A stretch of 40,093 bases of DNA, from NCBI GenBank assembly GCA_964492545.1, contig CAZBKO010000008.1, positions 1 to 40,093 on the forward strand. The letters run 5' to 3'. The position numbers and the translations under genes were made by a program. Source of the stretch: RGIG1934 sp964492545 (GTDB taxonomy: Bacteria; Bacillota; Clostridia; Lachnospirales; Lachnospiraceae). Shown one piece after another: positions 16,339 to 24,525 of the stretch (its first letter is position 1; each line of letters opens with the position of its first letter). A model generated the notes under the pieces. The model ran no database searches. It saw only the letters and a program-made list of their open reading frames with translations, and was not told where the DNA came from.

Positions 16339-16693
16339 TGGAGCTGAGGGGAATCGAACCCCTGTCCGAAATCTCTTCCATCAAGGCATCTCCCACTACA
16401 GTCAGTGTATCTGCAGAAAAACTGCCATTCCCTCCGTTACACGCCCACTAACAGGCTTGTAGCATCAGTAGCTTCATGAATCTTCATCTACCGCAAAGCT
16501 TAGGTAAAAGAGTGCCTCGCAAAGTCGATGCCGAACTCTTAAACAGCGAGTGGCTTAAGGTCGACAGCTGCCACTAGGCAGCGTACGCTAAATTATCGTT
16601 TGCGTTTATATTTATTTTCGGATTGGTGAGGCGGTCCCGACCCGCCAGTGGCTTCCCTAATTTCTAAAACCCCGTCGAAACCAGTACAACCCC
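16339..16693 (-). ncRNA. ssrA: transfer-messenger RNA (tmRNA)
   Basis: A 355-base tmRNA on the minus strand; it rescues stalled ribosomes with SmpB and tags the nascent chain for proteolysis. The 5' end GGGGTTG (16693-16687) pairs with the 3' end CAGCTCC (16346-16340), followed by the unpaired A at 16339, giving the 7-base acceptor stem. CCA is not encoded. The D-like region TGGTTTCGACGGGG and the T-arm GGACAGGGGTTCGATTCCCC are clear. The tag reading frame lies at 16603-16574 and the remaining 3' part is GC-rich pseudoknot sequence. It is transcribed opposite to both flanking genes, with its own promoter and terminator. Confidence 0.96.
16574..16603 (-). other. tmRNA tag-peptide reading frame
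   Basis: Read on the minus strand, GCA AAC GAT AAT TTA GCG TAC GCT GCC TAG encodes ANDNLAYAA and stop. With the alanine carried by tmRNA the added tag is AANDNLAYAA. It ends in the hydrophobic Ala-Ala recognised by ClpXP in this system and resembles other Firmicutes tags. Confidence 0.93.
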
Positions 16694-16737
16694 TAAAATA
16701 GGAATGACTGTCACAAACGTTTATTAGGTAGTTATTA

Positions 16738-16766
16738 AATATAATCTATTTTATCATAAATGTCAA
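16738..16766 (-). promoter_or_regulatory. promoter of ssrA
   Basis: On the minus strand TTGACA (16766-16761) and TATATT (16743-16738) are spaced by exactly 17 bases. The expected start near 16731 leaves a leader of about 38 bases, to be removed by RNase P at 16693. Confidence 0.8.
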
Positions 16767-16804
16767 TAAAATATGTATAATAAATAGAAATAAAACAAGA
16801 ATTA

Positions 16805-16813
16805 TGATATAAT
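16805..16813 (+). promoter_or_regulatory. extended -10 promoter for the 16838-17068 pair
   Basis: TGATATAAT, an extended -10 box, stands 25 bases before the ATG at 16838; no good -35 box is seen 17 bases upstream. It diverges from the ssrA promoter. Confidence 0.5.
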
Positions 16814-16837
16814 CTCAAGCAATGGAAGGTGATTTAT

Positions 16838-17068
16838 ATGAGAGAAATGGAATTTAAAATGGAGAGAACAGGACTGGTGGAAATAGGCCAGGAAGTTGAG
16901 ATAAGGGAAGGTAAGCTTCCTTACAGCTATTATTACGTTGTTGAACCAGCTGTTGCAATGTCTGCAAACTTTCCGTTTAGAGAAAGACTTAAGTCAGATA
17001 AAGGAATTGTTAAGGCAATTCATGAAACAGAAAAAGGATATTACGTAGTAGTGGAGTTTGATGAATAA
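16838..17068 (+). CDS. small protein of unknown function, coupled to the metallo-beta-lactamase gene
   Basis: A 76-residue soluble protein rich in charged residues, starting MREMEFKMERTG and ending GYYVVVEFDE. The alternating hydrophobic pattern (GLVEIGQEVEI, YYYVVEPA, KGYYVVVEF) suggests a small beta barrel of SH3 type. Start ATG 16838 follows GGAAGG with 8 bases spacing. It overlaps the next start by one base (TAATG), so it should be made with the ComEC-like protein. I recognise no family. Confidence 0.72.
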   Translation: MREMEFKMERTGLVEIGQEVEIREGKLPYSYYYVVEPAVAMSANFPFRERLKSDKGIVKAIHETEKGYYVVVEFDE

Positions 17069-18129
17069 TGAAAAATCAAATTAGAAAACTAATTGCCGCA
17101 CTGCTTGTTGTATTATTGGCTGTGGGTGCAGTGATTATACTTGAGTATACCGGTATAATTAATACATCAGGTAACTCAAAGAGCAAAGGTGAACTAAAGG
17201 TTCATTTTATAGATGTGGGACAGGGAAACGCCGCTCTTCTTGAAATTGATGGTCATTATGCATTGATTGATGGAGGAGATGCTTCAGCTGCGAATAAGGT
17301 TACGTCATATCTTGAAAGTGTTGGTGTAGAGAAGTTAGACTATGTAATAGCAACACATTATGACACAGACCATATATATGGCCTTGTAAATGTTGTTTAT
17401 AGATTTGATGTCAAGAAGGTTCTTGCACCTAACTATGTTGTAGATACTAAGATATACAGATCCTTTAGAAATAGCTTAAAGATTAAAGGGATAACCTCGA
17501 GACAGCCGCAGGTTGGAGAAAAAATTGATTTTCAGGGTGTGACATTGCTATGTGTGGCGCCTGCTGATGTGAAATTTCAAAATGAGAATGACTATAGTAT
17601 AGGAATGAAAATTATTTACGACAATATATCATTTTTAATATGCGGCGATGCCACGTATAGAAGTGAAATTGAGATGCTGGAATCAGGGATAGATTTGGAT
17701 AGTGATGTATATTTAGTTAGTCACCATGGAAGCTCAACTTCCAGTACAACAAGATTTTTGGAAGCAGTAACACCGAGAATAAGTATTATCAGTGTAGGAG
17801 CAGATAATACTTATGGACATCCGACTAGGAAAGTCCTAAAGAGATTAAAGATGGCAGAAACAGATGTGTTTAGAACGGATATACTTGGAGATATAATAAT
17901 GAAAACAGATGGAGATGATTTGTCGCTTCATTGCAGGGGTGTGCGTGATTTTATGGATGAGAATTCTAAACCATATGATTATGTTGTAAACACAAGAACA
18001 GGGAATTTCCATATACCCGGATGTGAGAGCATTGATGATATGAGTGAGCATAATAAGTTGTTTTTTGCTGGAACAAAAGAACAGCTGCTAAAAATGGGAT
18101 ACACTTCCTGTGTGAAGTGTACCCCGTAG
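17068..18129 (+). CDS. ComEC/Rec2-like metallo-beta-lactamase-fold hydrolase with a Cys/His tail
   Basis: A 353-residue protein with an N-terminal signal or anchor helix (about 7-29), then a metallo-beta-lactamase domain of the type fused to ComEC in DNA-uptake systems. It shows HFIDVGQGNAALLEIDG, LIDGGDA, the metal motif HYDTDH (His97, Asp99, Asp101, His102), FLICGDA and SHHGSS (His219, His220). Stand-alone forms are usually exported and may act on nucleic acid outside the cell. From about residue 306 a 46-residue tail has NFHIPGCES and SCVKC, aligning without gaps to the tail of the lipoprotein nuclease at 14985. It is translationally coupled to the 16838 gene and converges on the transglutaminase gene with 3 bases between stops. 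Confidence 0.88.
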   Translation: MKNQIRKLIAALLVVLLAVGAVIILEYTGIINTSGNSKSKGELKVHFIDVGQGNAALLEIDGHYALIDGGDASAANKVTSYLESVGVEKLDYVIATHYDTDHIYGLVNVVYRFDVKKVLAPNYVVDTKIYRSFRNSLKIKGITSRQPQVGEKIDFQGVTLLCVAPADVKFQNENDYSIGMKIIYDNISFLICGDATYRSEIEMLESGIDLDSDVYLVSHHGSSTSSTTRFLEAVTPRISIISVGADNTYGHPTRKVLKRLKMAETDVFRTDILGDIIMKTDGDDLSLHCRGVRDFMDENSKPYDYVVNTRTGNFHIPGCESIDDMSEHNKLFFAGTKEQLLKMGYTSCVKCTP

Positions 18130-18132
18130 TAT

Positions 18133-18987
18133 TTATTCAAAGGTAATAGTTGTATAATTGTACATATCAAGCTTTATTATAGGTGTATATGTTATACCGC
18201 TGACATTTATACCAAATGTAGCTAATTTACTTGCGGTTTCGTTAATTATATCATCGCTTAATTCAGTTTCGTAGGTTGGAAAATAGAATGTAACAGTATG
18301 CTTTCCATCTCTATAATACTGCATATAATAATTAGGTATTGAACGTATGGAATCAAGTATTACAAAGGGTGCACCATATTCCTTGATATCATACAGATAT
18401 GTGTCAGATGTACATTTGAGTACATCACCATCAGGTTTGTGATCCTGGTACATAACTGAATCTGGAATTAGAAAATAATTATATTTAAGATTGGCAGTAC
18501 CGGTTTTGACGGTATTGGTTGGGTCGTCCCAGGTAACATCAACATTGTACCATTTGCCATCAATTTTCACTATATTCCACGCATGATTATCACCGTTAGC
18601 TGTACCTGATATGATTTTGCATTCCAAGCCGGCGGCGGTTGTCAATAATAAATATGCTTCAGAGTAGCCCTGACATACTGCAAGATGATCAATTAACGCA
18701 CCTTTTGCAGTGTAAACGGAATCAGATAATGTGTTTTGCTCAAGGTTCTCACTGTCAAATTCAGTATTAATAACAATATAGTCATGTAGAATCTTAGCTA
18801 TATCATATTCGGACATATCAGAAGTTATATTTTGAGAAATAATTCGATTAATTTCATTTCTAAGAACAGGACTAACCGGTTCACTGGTGGTTATTTCTGC
18901 CGAAGGATTGTAATAATTAGATATTGTAGAACATGCAGACAATAACAATATAATAGCTAAATTAATAGATAATAAAAACTTTTTCAC
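18133..18987 (-). CDS. transglutaminase-like lipoprotein
   Basis: A 284-residue predicted lipoprotein: signal residues 1-18 with lipobox LSAC (Cys19). The papain-like transglutaminase core shows the catalytic triad Cys105 in AVCQGYSEAY, His135 in GDNHAWNIV and Asp150 in NVDVTWDDP, all intact. Proteins of this type act as surface peptidases or protein cross-linkers; the substrate is unknown. The N-terminal region before the core (NRIISQNITSDMSEYDIAKILHDYI, read as two helices) is the usual helical lead-in. The ATG on the minus strand at 18987 is preceded by AAAGGTG. It points away from the two-component operon, whose start is 91 bases off. Confidence 0.88.
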   Translation of the reverse strand: MKKFLLSINLAIILLLSACSTISNYYNPSAEITTSEPVSPVLRNEINRIISQNITSDMSEYDIAKILHDYIVINTEFDSENLEQNTLSDSVYTAKGALIDHLAVCQGYSEAYLLLTTAAGLECKIISGTANGDNHAWNIVKIDGKWYNVDVTWDDPTNTVKTGTANLKYNYFLIPDSVMYQDHKPDGDVLKCTSDTYLYDIKEYGAPFVILDSIRSIPNYYMQYYRDGKHTVTFYFPTYETELSDDIINETASKLATFGINVSGITYTPIIKLDMYNYTTITFE

Positions 18988-19078
18988 AATTTATACACCT
19001 TTCTATGGTATTAATGTGATTGTAAATGTTTGATAAAGATAAGTCAATATATAAAATAGAGAATAGGAGATGTGGATT

Positions 19079-19756
19079 ATGAATGATGTAAAAATACTTG
19101 TAGTAGATGATGAAGCTAGAATGAGAAAGCTTGTTAAGGATTTCCTGGTCAGAAAGGATTATTGTGTTATTGAAGCAGCTGACGGTGAAGAGGCAATGGA
19201 AAAATTCGTGGAAAATAGAGATATTTCATTGATTATTCTTGATGTTATGATGCCTAGAATGGATGGAAAAGAGACATGCAAGGAAATAAGAAAATTGTCT
19301 AAGGTTCCTATTATAATGCTTACTGCTAAGGCGGAGGAGCAGGACGAGTTAAAGGGATTTGAAATAGGTGCAGATGAATACATTGCAAAGCCATTTAGTC
19401 CCAAAATTCTTGTGGCAAGAGTAGAAGCTTTGCTTAGACGAGCTAATAAGCTTGTATCCGGAGATGTTGTAAATTCAGGAATTATTGAGTTTAACAAAGC
19501 AGCACACACGGTAAAGGTGGCAGGAAATAATGTGGATTTGAGCCATAAGGAATTTGAATTGCTTGAATATTTTATTGAGAATGAAGGCATTGCATTATCA
19601 AGAGAAAAGATACTTAACAGTGTATGGGATTATGATTATTATGGAGATGCAAGAACAGTTGATACCCATGTTAAAAAGCTGAGAAGCAAGCTATCTGACG
19701 CTGGCGACTATATCAAAACCATATGGGGAACCGGATACAAATATGAGGTTGTATAG
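19079..19756 (+). CDS. OmpR/PhoB-family response regulator
   Basis: A 225-residue two-component regulator. The receiver domain (1-118) has the acidic pair VVDDE, phospho-acceptor Asp55 in ILDVMMP, the Thr in MLTAK and Lys104 in IAKPF. The C-terminal winged helix (about 130-225) has LSHKEFELLEYF, RTVDTHVKKLRSKL and IWGTGYKYE, typical of DNA-binding OmpR members. Start ATG 19079 follows GGAG with 9 bases spacing; ATG 19070 is closer to that site and less likely. The histidine kinase gene follows after 21 bases, so the pair is an operon. The signal sensed is unknown. Confidence 0.95.
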   Translation: MNDVKILVVDDEARMRKLVKDFLVRKDYCVIEAADGEEAMEKFVENRDISLIILDVMMPRMDGKETCKEIRKLSKVPIIMLTAKAEEQDELKGFEIGADEYIAKPFSPKILVARVEALLRRANKLVSGDVVNSGIIEFNKAAHTVKVAGNNVDLSHKEFELLEYFIENEGIALSREKILNSVWDYDYYGDARTVDTHVKKLRSKLSDAGDYIKTIWGTGYKYEVV

Positions 19757-19777
19757 TTTCATAAGAGAGGTAAAATA

Positions 19778-21250
19778 ATGAAGCATTCGATAAGAATAAA
19801 ATTAACATTGATTTTTGGAGCATTGATTGCAAGTACATTTGCATTGTACCTGATTATTAATGGTTTGTTTCTTGAACGTTACTATATGAAAAACAAAGAG
19901 GATGACTTAGTTGATTCGTATGAGTATATCAATCAGTCTATAGGAACCGGAGACAGAATAAGTGATGACGTAAAAAGCTCGGTATATTCTTTATGTGAAA
20001 AGAATGGTATTTCTCTGTTGATAATTGATTCCGATGGAAATGAACAGATAAGAACCGGAAATGTTATGATTCTAATAAACAGATTGAATAACGTATTTTT
20101 TGCCAGGGATGACAAGTTTACTGCAACTATTGATGAGCATTCAACATATGTGCTTCAAAAATACTATAACAAGAATTTCGAAAACTCACAGTATTTAGAA
20201 ATCTATGGATTTATGGATAATGGCCAAAGATTTATTATGAGGATGGCTGTTGAGAGTATACGTGAAAGCATAGCAGTATTTAATAAGTTCTTTGTAATTG
20301 TAGGAGTATTTATCATTTTGCTAAGCCTTATTTTGATGTTTTATGTGGCAAAGAAATTTACAAAACCAATACTTGATCTTGCAGGTATTTCAAAGAAAAT
20401 GACCAATCTGGACTTTGGCGTAAGATATAGTGGTGGAAGAAATGATGAGGTAGGAATTCTTGGCAACAGTATGAATGAGATGTCTGAGAGACTTGAAAGT
20501 ACCATTTCTGAGCTTAAGACAGCTAATAATGAGCTTCAAAAAGATATTCAGAGAAAAACTGAGATAGATGAAATGAGAAAAGAATTTCTCTCAAATGTAT
20601 CACATGAGTTAAAGACACCTATTGCGTTGATTCAGGGATATGCTGAGGGATTGGAAGAGTGCGTAAATGACGATGAAGAGAGCCGAAATTACTATTGTGA
20701 TGTCATTATGGACGAAGCTAATAAAATGAACCGAATGGTAAAGCAGCTGCTTTCACTAAATAAACTGGAATTTGGCGAAAATGTGTCCGAGATGGAGCAT
20801 TTTAATATTTCCCAGGTAATAGGTGCCATAAAACAGTCATTTGATCTCATGCTCGATCAGAAGAAAATCACATGCAAATGTGACATACCTGAAGATATAA
20901 TGGTGTGGGCAGATGAATTTCAGATAGAGGAAGTTCTTACAAACTACATCAGCAATGCCATCAATCATGTTTCGGGTGAAAATGTAATAAGTATCACATT
21001 AAAACAGGAAAATGATAAGGTTCATATAGAAGTATTTAATACTGGAGATAACATACCTGAGGAAGAAATTGACAAGGTATGGATTAAATTCTATAAGGTC
21101 GACAAGGCAAGAAGCCGAGAATATGGAGGCAGTGGAATAGGACTTTCTATTGTTAAGGCCATAATGGATGCACATAATCAAAAATATGGTGTTTATAACA
21201 GCGAAAATGGCGTAGCTTTCTGGTTTGAACTAGATGCAAAATTAAGTTGA
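19778..21250 (+). CDS. membrane sensor histidine kinase
   Basis: A 490-residue kinase, partner of the regulator encoded just upstream. Two membrane helices (about 8-30 and 168-190) bracket an extracytoplasmic sensor region of about 135 residues. A HAMP linker follows (KKFTKPILDLAG onward), then a coiled segment, the dimerisation and phospho-acceptor box FLSNVSHELKTP with His276, and an ATPase domain with the N-box NYISNAINH, the G1 box NTGDNIPEEE, and the G2 box SGIGLSIVKAI. All boxes are intact. The lipoprotein gene that follows may be under the same transcript. Confidence 0.95.
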   Translation: MKHSIRIKLTLIFGALIASTFALYLIINGLFLERYYMKNKEDDLVDSYEYINQSIGTGDRISDDVKSSVYSLCEKNGISLLIIDSDGNEQIRTGNVMILINRLNNVFFARDDKFTATIDEHSTYVLQKYYNKNFENSQYLEIYGFMDNGQRFIMRMAVESIRESIAVFNKFFVIVGVFIILLSLILMFYVAKKFTKPILDLAGISKKMTNLDFGVRYSGGRNDEVGILGNSMNEMSERLESTISELKTANNELQKDIQRKTEIDEMRKEFLSNVSHELKTPIALIQGYAEGLEECVNDDEESRNYYCDVIMDEANKMNRMVKQLLSLNKLEFGENVSEMEHFNISQVIGAIKQSFDLMLDQKKITCKCDIPEDIMVWADEFQIEEVLTNYISNAINHVSGENVISITLKQENDKVHIEVFNTGDNIPEEEIDKVWIKFYKVDKARSREYGGSGIGLSIVKAIMDAHNQKYGVYNSENGVAFWFELDAKLS

Positions 21251-21314
21251 AGAAATACCATAAAAATGGTAAAATAATTATATGTTATGGCATACTCGGA
21301 CTGGAGGAAATATA

Positions 21315-22025
21315 ATGAGAAAATGTGTATGCATTCTTATGGTATGTACGTTATGCACTTTGAGTGGATGTTCATCGAGAGTGTCAGATCTTAATGACAG
21401 TCAGAGAGACATTGTTGCAGGATATGCGGCGGATTCCTTACTCAAGTATGATAAGAATTACAATTATAAGTATGAAGAGATAGAAACAACTACGCAGGAG
21501 GCAACATTTGCTCCGGAGGAAACCACTAAGAAGAACGAGAGCGAGACATCTGGAAGCGGACAGGGCAGCAGCGAAGAAGAGACAACTAAGGCTGACACTG
21601 CAAGTACAATTGAGGAGGCACTTGGTCTTGATGGCTTCAGTGTTGAATGTACAGATTTCGAATTAACAGATTCATACCCATCTGATAATCAGAAGGACGC
21701 GCTGTTTATCATGAAGGCAGTTAAGGATACTAAGCTTTTGGTAGTCAAGGTTAAGGTTAAGAATGTATCAGGAAGTAAGAAGGAACTTAATATTATGTCA
21801 TATAATGCAAGATATAGGGCTATAGTCAATGACAAGACGAGACTTAATGCACAGATAACATTATTGCTTGATGCATTTAATACATATGAAGGTTCATTTA
21901 AGAAGAATGAGACTAAGGAAATGGTTCTTGTATTCCAGACTGCACTTAAGAGTAAGTCGGATATTTCAAGTCTTGATATTTATGTTGCCGGTGCTGATAA
22001 GTCAGGCACAATTACACTAAAGTAA
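21315..22025 (+). CDS. lipoprotein with a Thr/Glu-rich linker and a C-terminal beta-sandwich-like domain
   Basis: A 236-residue predicted lipoprotein. ATG 21315 follows GGAGG; residues 3-18 are hydrophobic and end in the lipobox LSGC. A low-complexity Thr/Glu/Ser linker spans about 55-95. The C-terminal part (about 105-236) with LLVVKVKVKNVSG, MVLVFQTALKS and LDIYVAGADKSG resembles the immunoglobulin-like DUF4352/DUF5067 group of Firmicutes lipoproteins; this is from pattern only. It lies 64 bases after the histidine kinase gene, so it may be a sensor accessory or a target. Confidence 0.75.
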   Translation: MRKCVCILMVCTLCTLSGCSSRVSDLNDSQRDIVAGYAADSLLKYDKNYNYKYEEIETTTQEATFAPEETTKKNESETSGSGQGSSEEETTKADTASTIEEALGLDGFSVECTDFELTDSYPSDNQKDALFIMKAVKDTKLLVVKVKVKNVSGSKKELNIMSYNARYRAIVNDKTRLNAQITLLLDAFNTYEGSFKKNETKEMVLVFQTALKSKSDISSLDIYVAGADKSGTITLK

Positions 22026-22058
22026 ATAATACGTCATTATGGCGGATCGGAGGAGCTT

Positions 22059-22961
22059 ATGGATACAAATATCTTATTAGAGAATGGTACAAATGAATTA
22101 GAGGTGTTGGAATTCACTGTTGGAGGTAATCACTATGGTATCAATGTTGCCAAGATAAGAGAGATACTCCCATATCAGAAGATAACAGCTGTTCCTAATT
22201 CACATCCTGGTATAGAAGGAATATTTATGCCAAGAGATACAATGATAACAGTAATCAACCTTAATAGAGTACTTAATCTTAATGCTGGTCAGAGTGCAGC
22301 AGATATGCTTATTGTAACTAATTTTAATAAGCTTAATATTGGATTTCATGTGCAGTCAGTTGTTGGAATTCACAGAGTATCGTGGGCAGATATAATTATA
22401 CCAGATTCAACACTTAACAATGATAATGCAGGTGTTGCAACAGGTGTGATTAAGGTAAATGATAAGCTTGTAATAATTTTGGATTTTGAAAAGATTGTTT
22501 CAGATATAAGTCCAGAAACAGGTCTTAAGGTATCAGATATAGACAGACTTGGAACCAGAAACAGATCTGATGCTACAATACTAATGGCAGAAGATTCACC
22601 ATTGCTTAGAAAGCTTATATGTGATTCACTTCACAAGGCTGGTTATATTAATGTAATACACAATGATAATGGTCAGGAAGCATGGGATAAATTATGCGAT
22701 ATGAAGGCTAAGGGTTCAGCTTTGGATACAGTTAAATGTATTATCACAGACATAGAAATGCCTCTTATGGATGGTCATAGATTAACAAAGCTAATAAAAA
22801 CAGATGACACGCTTAAGCAGATTCCGCTCATTATTTTCTCATCGCTTGTTAATGAGGAGATGAAAGCAAAAGGAATTGCACTTGGAGCCGATGCTCAGCT
22901 TTCAAAACCTGAAATAGGAAGATTGGTAGAGACAATTGACGAATTGATAGCTAAAGCATAA
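22059..22961 (+). CDS. cheV: chemotaxis coupling protein CheV (CheW-receiver fusion)
   Basis: A 300-residue cytoplasmic protein. The N-terminal CheW-like domain (about 12-160) has LEFTVGGNHYGINVAKIREI and PGIEGIFMPRDTMITVINL, the surface that links receptors to CheA. The C-terminal receiver (about 175-300) has LMAEDSPLLRKLI, phospho-acceptor Asp231 in ITDIEMPLMDG, and the conserved Lys in LSKPE. This order is diagnostic of CheV, which adapts receptor-kinase arrays. No other chemotaxis or flagellar gene lies in the window. Start ATG 22059 follows GGAGGAG. The charged membrane protein gene starts 23 bases later. Confidence 0.94.
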   Translation: MDTNILLENGTNELEVLEFTVGGNHYGINVAKIREILPYQKITAVPNSHPGIEGIFMPRDTMITVINLNRVLNLNAGQSAADMLIVTNFNKLNIGFHVQSVVGIHRVSWADIIIPDSTLNNDNAGVATGVIKVNDKLVIILDFEKIVSDISPETGLKVSDIDRLGTRNRSDATILMAEDSPLLRKLICDSLHKAGYINVIHNDNGQEAWDKLCDMKAKGSALDTVKCIITDIEMPLMDGHRLTKLIKTDDTLKQIPLIIFSSLVNEEMKAKGIALGADAQLSKPEIGRLVETIDELIAKA

Positions 22962-22984
22962 CTTATGGAAGGCAAATATTAATA

Positions 22985-24520
22985 ATGGCAAAAGACAATA
23001 TTAACGTGAATCCCACAGATGAAGACTATCTTGATCAGTTACTGAATTCTGTAGTTAACTCGGATGAAGAAGATGATTTGCTGGGGGATCTCGATAACAA
23101 ACTAAATAGTGTCAGTGATGATGATACAGTAGATATTTTTCAGGATATAGACGGTGATGCTGATGATTTTTCAAGCTTTAATCTTGATGATATTCTTGGA
23201 GATTCTTTAAGTGAGAATCTTGATGGCATTGAAGAAAGTAATGTCGTTGTACCTCAGGAGTCAGAAAGTGAAGAAGACGGCATGAAAGAATTAATGCAGG
23301 GATTGGAAAATAATTTCGATGACGAGAGCAAGGATATATCAAATGTCGGTGAAAATATTGACAGTGCAGAAGGCTTTGCAGCATATGATAAGGATGATGA
23401 TTTTTCTGATTTACTGCAAAATATCAATGGTGTAGATGACATTAAAGGTAATGTGGATATACCAGGATTTGATGATAATGCTAAGGCCAATGATGAATCG
23501 GAGAATAGTGAACAAAGCAATCCTGATGAACCAGCTGAAGAGGGTGAGTCTGATGATTTGGACAAGATGCTTAACAGCATGGCAGGTCTAAGTTCTGATG
23601 AGGAACAGCAGGAATTTAATCCTGACCAGGAAGAACAGCAGGCAGGTGAGCAAAAAGAAAAAAAACCCGGATTTTTTGCAAGATTATTTAAGAAGAAGGA
23701 CAAGTCTGCCAAGGATGATGCAGAACAAACAGAAGCTAAGCAGGATGAGAATGAGCAGTTGATTTCTGAGATGGAATCCGGTGAATTTGATGAGTCTGAG
23801 CTTGATGAGCTGGAAGATAGAACAGATAAGAAGAAAAAGAAAAAAGAGAAAAAGGTCAAAGAAAAGAAAGAGAAAAAGCCTAAAGAGAAGAAAGAAAAGA
23901 AACCTAAAGAGAAAAAGGAAAAGCCTCCGGTTTCAAAGGAGGATATTATTCATATTCCTATTGCTGCGTATTTTCTCATGATATCATTTGTTGCAGGAGT
24001 CTCACTGATACTTGTATTTGGAGGCTCAACACATGATTATAATTCTAAAATGGATGCGGCAGTTAATGCATTTGTAGACAAGAATTATAGCAAAGCATAT
24101 GATAAGCTGGCAGGACTAGAGCTTAAGAAGAAGGATACAGACTTTTATGACCAGGTTGTCACGGTTATGTATGTAGAGCAGCAGTATAGAACCTATAGTA
24201 ATTATCGCCAAATGGGTGATTATTATAAGGCACTCAATGCACTTATTAATGGAATTGAGAAATATGACAAGTATAACAATGAAGCTGCACAGCTTGGAAT
24301 TGAGTCAGACATGGAATATGTGTATAAGAAGATAGTTAAAAAGTTGAAATATGACTATAATCTTTCAGAAAAAAGTGCCAGACAGATAGCTGATATAACA
24401 AGCAAGAATGAGTTTTCTAAAAAAATAACATCAGTTACAAATAAGAATATTTCAAGGATTGAAAGTAATATAGAGAAAGAAAATATTAAGGCAACAAAGA
24501 AGACAACTGCGGAGGATTAG
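22985..24520 (+). CDS. large charged single-pass membrane protein, unknown function
   Basis: A 511-residue protein with an unusual layout. Residues 1-225 are very acidic and probably disordered, with repeated short motifs of the kind DDLLGDLD, LDDILGDSL, MKELMQGLE, FSDLLQNIN and LDKMLNSM. A Lys/Glu-rich tract with repeated KEKKEKKP units (about 278-315) precedes one membrane helix (about 325-347, YFLMISFVAGVSLILVF). The C-terminal 160 residues lie outside, are helical, and look TPR-like (AFVDKNYSKAYDKLAGLEL, MGDYYKALNALINGIEKY). I recognise no family. It is next to cheV, and the acidic N-terminus would face the cytoplasm with it. hisH starts 5 bases after its stop. Confidence 0.8.
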   Translation: MAKDNINVNPTDEDYLDQLLNSVVNSDEEDDLLGDLDNKLNSVSDDDTVDIFQDIDGDADDFSSFNLDDILGDSLSENLDGIEESNVVVPQESESEEDGMKELMQGLENNFDDESKDISNVGENIDSAEGFAAYDKDDDFSDLLQNINGVDDIKGNVDIPGFDDNAKANDESENSEQSNPDEPAEEGESDDLDKMLNSMAGLSSDEEQQEFNPDQEEQQAGEQKEKKPGFFARLFKKKDKSAKDDAEQTEAKQDENEQLISEMESGEFDESELDELEDRTDKKKKKKEKKVKEKKEKKPKEKKEKKPKEKKEKPPVSKEDIIHIPIAAYFLMISFVAGVSLILVFGGSTHDYNSKMDAAVNAFVDKNYSKAYDKLAGLELKKKDTDFYDQVVTVMYVEQQYRTYSNYRQMGDYYKALNALINGIEKYDKYNNEAAQLGIESDMEYVYKKIVKKLKYDYNLSEKSARQIADITSKNEFSKKITSVTNKNISRIESNIEKENIKATKKTTAED

Positions 24521-24525
24521 ACAAG

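Noticed and set aside
16230..16451. Plus-strand 73-codon frame over the tmRNA 3' end
   Set aside because: It overlaps the ssrA terminator and the T-arm, which have clear RNA identities.
19030..19055. Promoter for the two-component operon
   Set aside because: TTGATA and TATAAA are only 14 bases apart; spacing is too short to support a call.
23254..23859. Minus-strand Ser-rich open frame opposite the charged membrane protein
   Set aside because: It mirrors the Asp/Glu/Lys-rich codons of the plus-strand gene; no ribosome site or plausible protein pattern.
23825..23935. Lys/Glu-codon tandem tract as a CRISPR-like or mobile repeat
   Set aside because: It is an in-frame coding repeat (KEKKEKKP units) inside a long gene, without spacers.
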